The notes beneath the pieces were generated by a model. The model was not told the origin of the DNA. It did not search any database and worked only from the letters and a program-made list of their open reading frames with translations. The position numbers were made by a program, and so were the translations under genes. Shown one piece after another: positions 4,192 through 5,548 of a stretch of 5,548 nt of DNA (position 1 is its first letter; the number at the start of each line of letters is the position of its first letter). Source of the DNA: Betaproteobacteria bacterium (lineage in GTDB: Bacteria > Pseudomonadota > Gammaproteobacteria > Burkholderiales > SG8-41); NCBI GenBank assembly GCA_016177355.1, contig JACOVL010000042.1, positions 1 through 5,548 on the forward strand, written 5' to 3'.

Positions 4192-5548
4192 ATGACGGAA
4201 AGCGTGACACTGCCGGTCTGGCTGTTCGTCATTCTGCTGCTGCTGGCGGCGTGGGCGGCGCTCGACCGGCTGCTGGTGCCGGGCGTGCGCTGGTACTTCC
4301 GCCGCCGCGTGAACCGGGCCATCGAGGAGATCAACACCCGCCTCAACATCGAGCTGCCGCAGTTCAAGCTCACGCGGCGCCAGGTGCTGATCGACCGGCT
4401 GTTCCACGACCCGAAAGTGCAGGCGGCGGTGGAGCGGGAATGCCGCGACCGGGACCTGCCGCGCGGCGTGGTCGCGGCGCGCGTCGACCGCTACGCGCGC
4501 GAGATCGTGCCGTCCTTCAACGCCTATCTCTATTTCCGGGTCGGCTACTGGCTCGCGAAAAGCTTCGCCAAGCTGCTCTACCGCGTGCGGCTGGGCTATA
4601 CCGACACGCAGGCGCTGGCGGCGGTCAATCCGAAGTCCTCCATCGTGTTCGTCATGAACCACCGCAGCAACATGGACTACATCCTGGTGGCGTTTCTCGC
4701 CGCCGAGCGGGTGGCGTTGTCCTACGCCGTGGGCGAGTGGGCCCGGATCTGGCCGCTGCAACAGCTGATCCGCTCGATGGGCGCGTATTTCGTGCGGCGC
4801 AGCTCCGGCGACCCCCTCTACCGCATGGTGCTGCAGCGCTACGTGCAGATGGCGACCGAGGCGGGCGTGCCGCAGGCGGTATATCCCGAGGGCGGCCTGT
4901 CGGCCGACGGGCGGCTGCGCCCGCCCAGGCTGGGCCTGCTCGATTACATGCTGAAGGCGTTCGATCCCGCGGGCGGGCGCGACCTGGTGTTCATCCCGGT
5001 GGGCATCAACTACGACCGGGTGCTCGAGGACCGCACGCTGCTCGCCCAGCGCTCGGCGCGGCGCGGCGCGCTCTACGCGGTGGCGCGGACGGCCGCTTTC
5101 GTCGCCGAAAACCTATGGCTGATGGCGACCGGTCGCTGGTACCGCTTCGGCTACGCCTGCGTCAATTTCGGGCGGCCGATCTCGATGCGCGACCGCGTGC
5201 GGCGGCGCGGCGTGGATTTCAGGCGTCTCGACGACGAATCGCGTCACCGCGAGGTCGAGCGGGTCGCGGACGAGATCATGGCGGCGATCTCGGCCGTCGT
5301 GCCCGTGCTGCCGGTGTCGCTGGTGGCGACGGTGTTCCGGTTGAACCCGCAGGCGGCGCTGCCGGAACTGGAGCTGAAGTCCGCGGTCCACCGGCTCATC
5401 ACCGGGCTCGAGGCCGCCGGCGCGCATATCTACGTGCCGCGCGCGGACCTCGATTACGCGGTCAGCGTGGGCCTGCGCATGCTGACGCTGCGCCACATCG
5501 TGCGGGAGGAGGACGGGTTGTACCGGGCCAACGCCGCGGATGCGGAGC
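4192..5548 (+). CDS. PlsB-like glycerol-3-phosphate/lysophosphatidate acyltransferase, C-terminus cut by window edge
   Basis: The frame is open from ATG 4192 to the window end, giving 452 residues with no stop. An N-terminal hydrophobic segment (about 7-25) probably anchors it in the inner membrane, followed by a basic patch (WYFRRRVNR). The four acyltransferase blocks are in order: I, HRSNMD at 157-162 with catalytic H157 and D162; II, GAYFVRR at 197-203; III, YPEGG at 231-235; IV, IPVGINYDRV at 268-277. Order and wording resemble PlsB (HRSHMDY, GAFFIRR, EGGRS, IPV) more than PlsC. The expected role is acyl transfer to glycerol 3-phosphate or a related acceptor in phospholipid synthesis. Oddities: block I comes only 156 residues in (His306 in E. 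coli PlsB), N160 replaces His, and L236 replaces the Arg after EGG. About 175 further residues follow block IV before the cut. The exact acceptor is unproven, so no gene symbol is given. Confidence 0.85.
   Translation, partial: MTESVTLPVWLFVILLLLAAWAALDRLLVPGVRWYFRRRVNRAIEEINTRLNIELPQFKLTRRQVLIDRLFHDPKVQAAVERECRDRDLPRGVVAARVDRYAREIVPSFNAYLYFRVGYWLAKSFAKLLYRVRLGYTDTQALAAVNPKSSIVFVMNHRSNMDYILVAFLAAERVALSYAVGEWARIWPLQQLIRSMGAYFVRRSSGDPLYRMVLQRYVQMATEAGVPQAVYPEGGLSADGRLRPPRLGLLDYMLKAFDPAGGRDLVFIPVGINYDRVLEDRTLLAQRSARRGALYAVARTAAFVAENLWLMATGRWYRFGYACVNFGRPISMRDRVRRRGVDFRRLDDESRHREVERVADEIMAAISAVVPVLPVSLVATVFRLNPQAALPELELKSAVHRLITGLEAAGAHIYVPRADLDYAVSVGLRMLTLRHIVREEDGLYRANAADAE

Noticed and set aside
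4153..4761. A 202-codon minus-strand frame opposite the acyltransferase start
   Set aside because: Shadow of the plus-strand gene, which has a strong Shine-Dalgarno and acyltransferase blocks; it would also run through the divergent promoter region.

Overview
This is a GC-rich, protein-dense window of bacterial chromosome. Codons strongly favour G or C in the third position, and the protein families present (a 6-TM GGDEF pair, a winged-helix/receiver protein and a PlsB-like acyltransferase) suggest a betaproteobacterium or a close relative. This assignment rests on protein style only; no rRNA or other taxonomic marker is present.

Layout: four genes lie on the minus strand and one on the plus strand. 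Read in the direction of transcription from about 4058 leftwards, the minus strand carries two tandem, paralogous membrane diguanylate cyclases (dgc1, 4058-3006, GTG start; dgc2, 3000-1945, GTG start) and then an FAD-dependent oxidoreductase of the L-2-hydroxyglutarate oxidase type (1940-834). These three are separated by only 5 and 4 nt and look like one operon. After an 88-nt gap holding a GC hairpin, an imperfect 25-bp palindrome and a possible extended -10 promoter comes a winged-helix plus receiver protein (745 to beyond position 1), cut by the left window edge. On the plus strand, divergent from dgc1 across a 133-nt intergenic region, a PlsB-like glycerolipid acyltransferase starts at 4192 and runs off the right edge.

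How the genes may work together: the two cyclases should make cyclic dinucleotide (c-di-GMP by default) at the inner membrane in response to an input sensed by a 6-TM domain. That domain carries a GGxxSPL-like loop reminiscent of the quinone-binding loop of RegB kinases. The co-transcribed oxidoreductase family feeds electrons towards the respiratory chain, so a respiratory or redox input to the cyclases is a reasonable but unproven idea.

The main points for a second look are: (i) dgc2 has Asn in place of the guanine-recognising Asp in its GHxxGD motif, the position known to alter nucleotide choice in Hypr GGDEF enzymes, while dgc1 keeps Asp; (ii) the receiver domain keeps its phosphoacceptor Asp and Lys but lacks the second acidic residue and the switch Thr/Ser; (iii) the tandem cyclases share a 43-nt identical DNA tract despite clear protein divergence; and (iv) the palindrome lies over the putative promoter of the receiver gene. 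I saw no tRNA, rRNA, CRISPR array, insertion sequence or phage feature.
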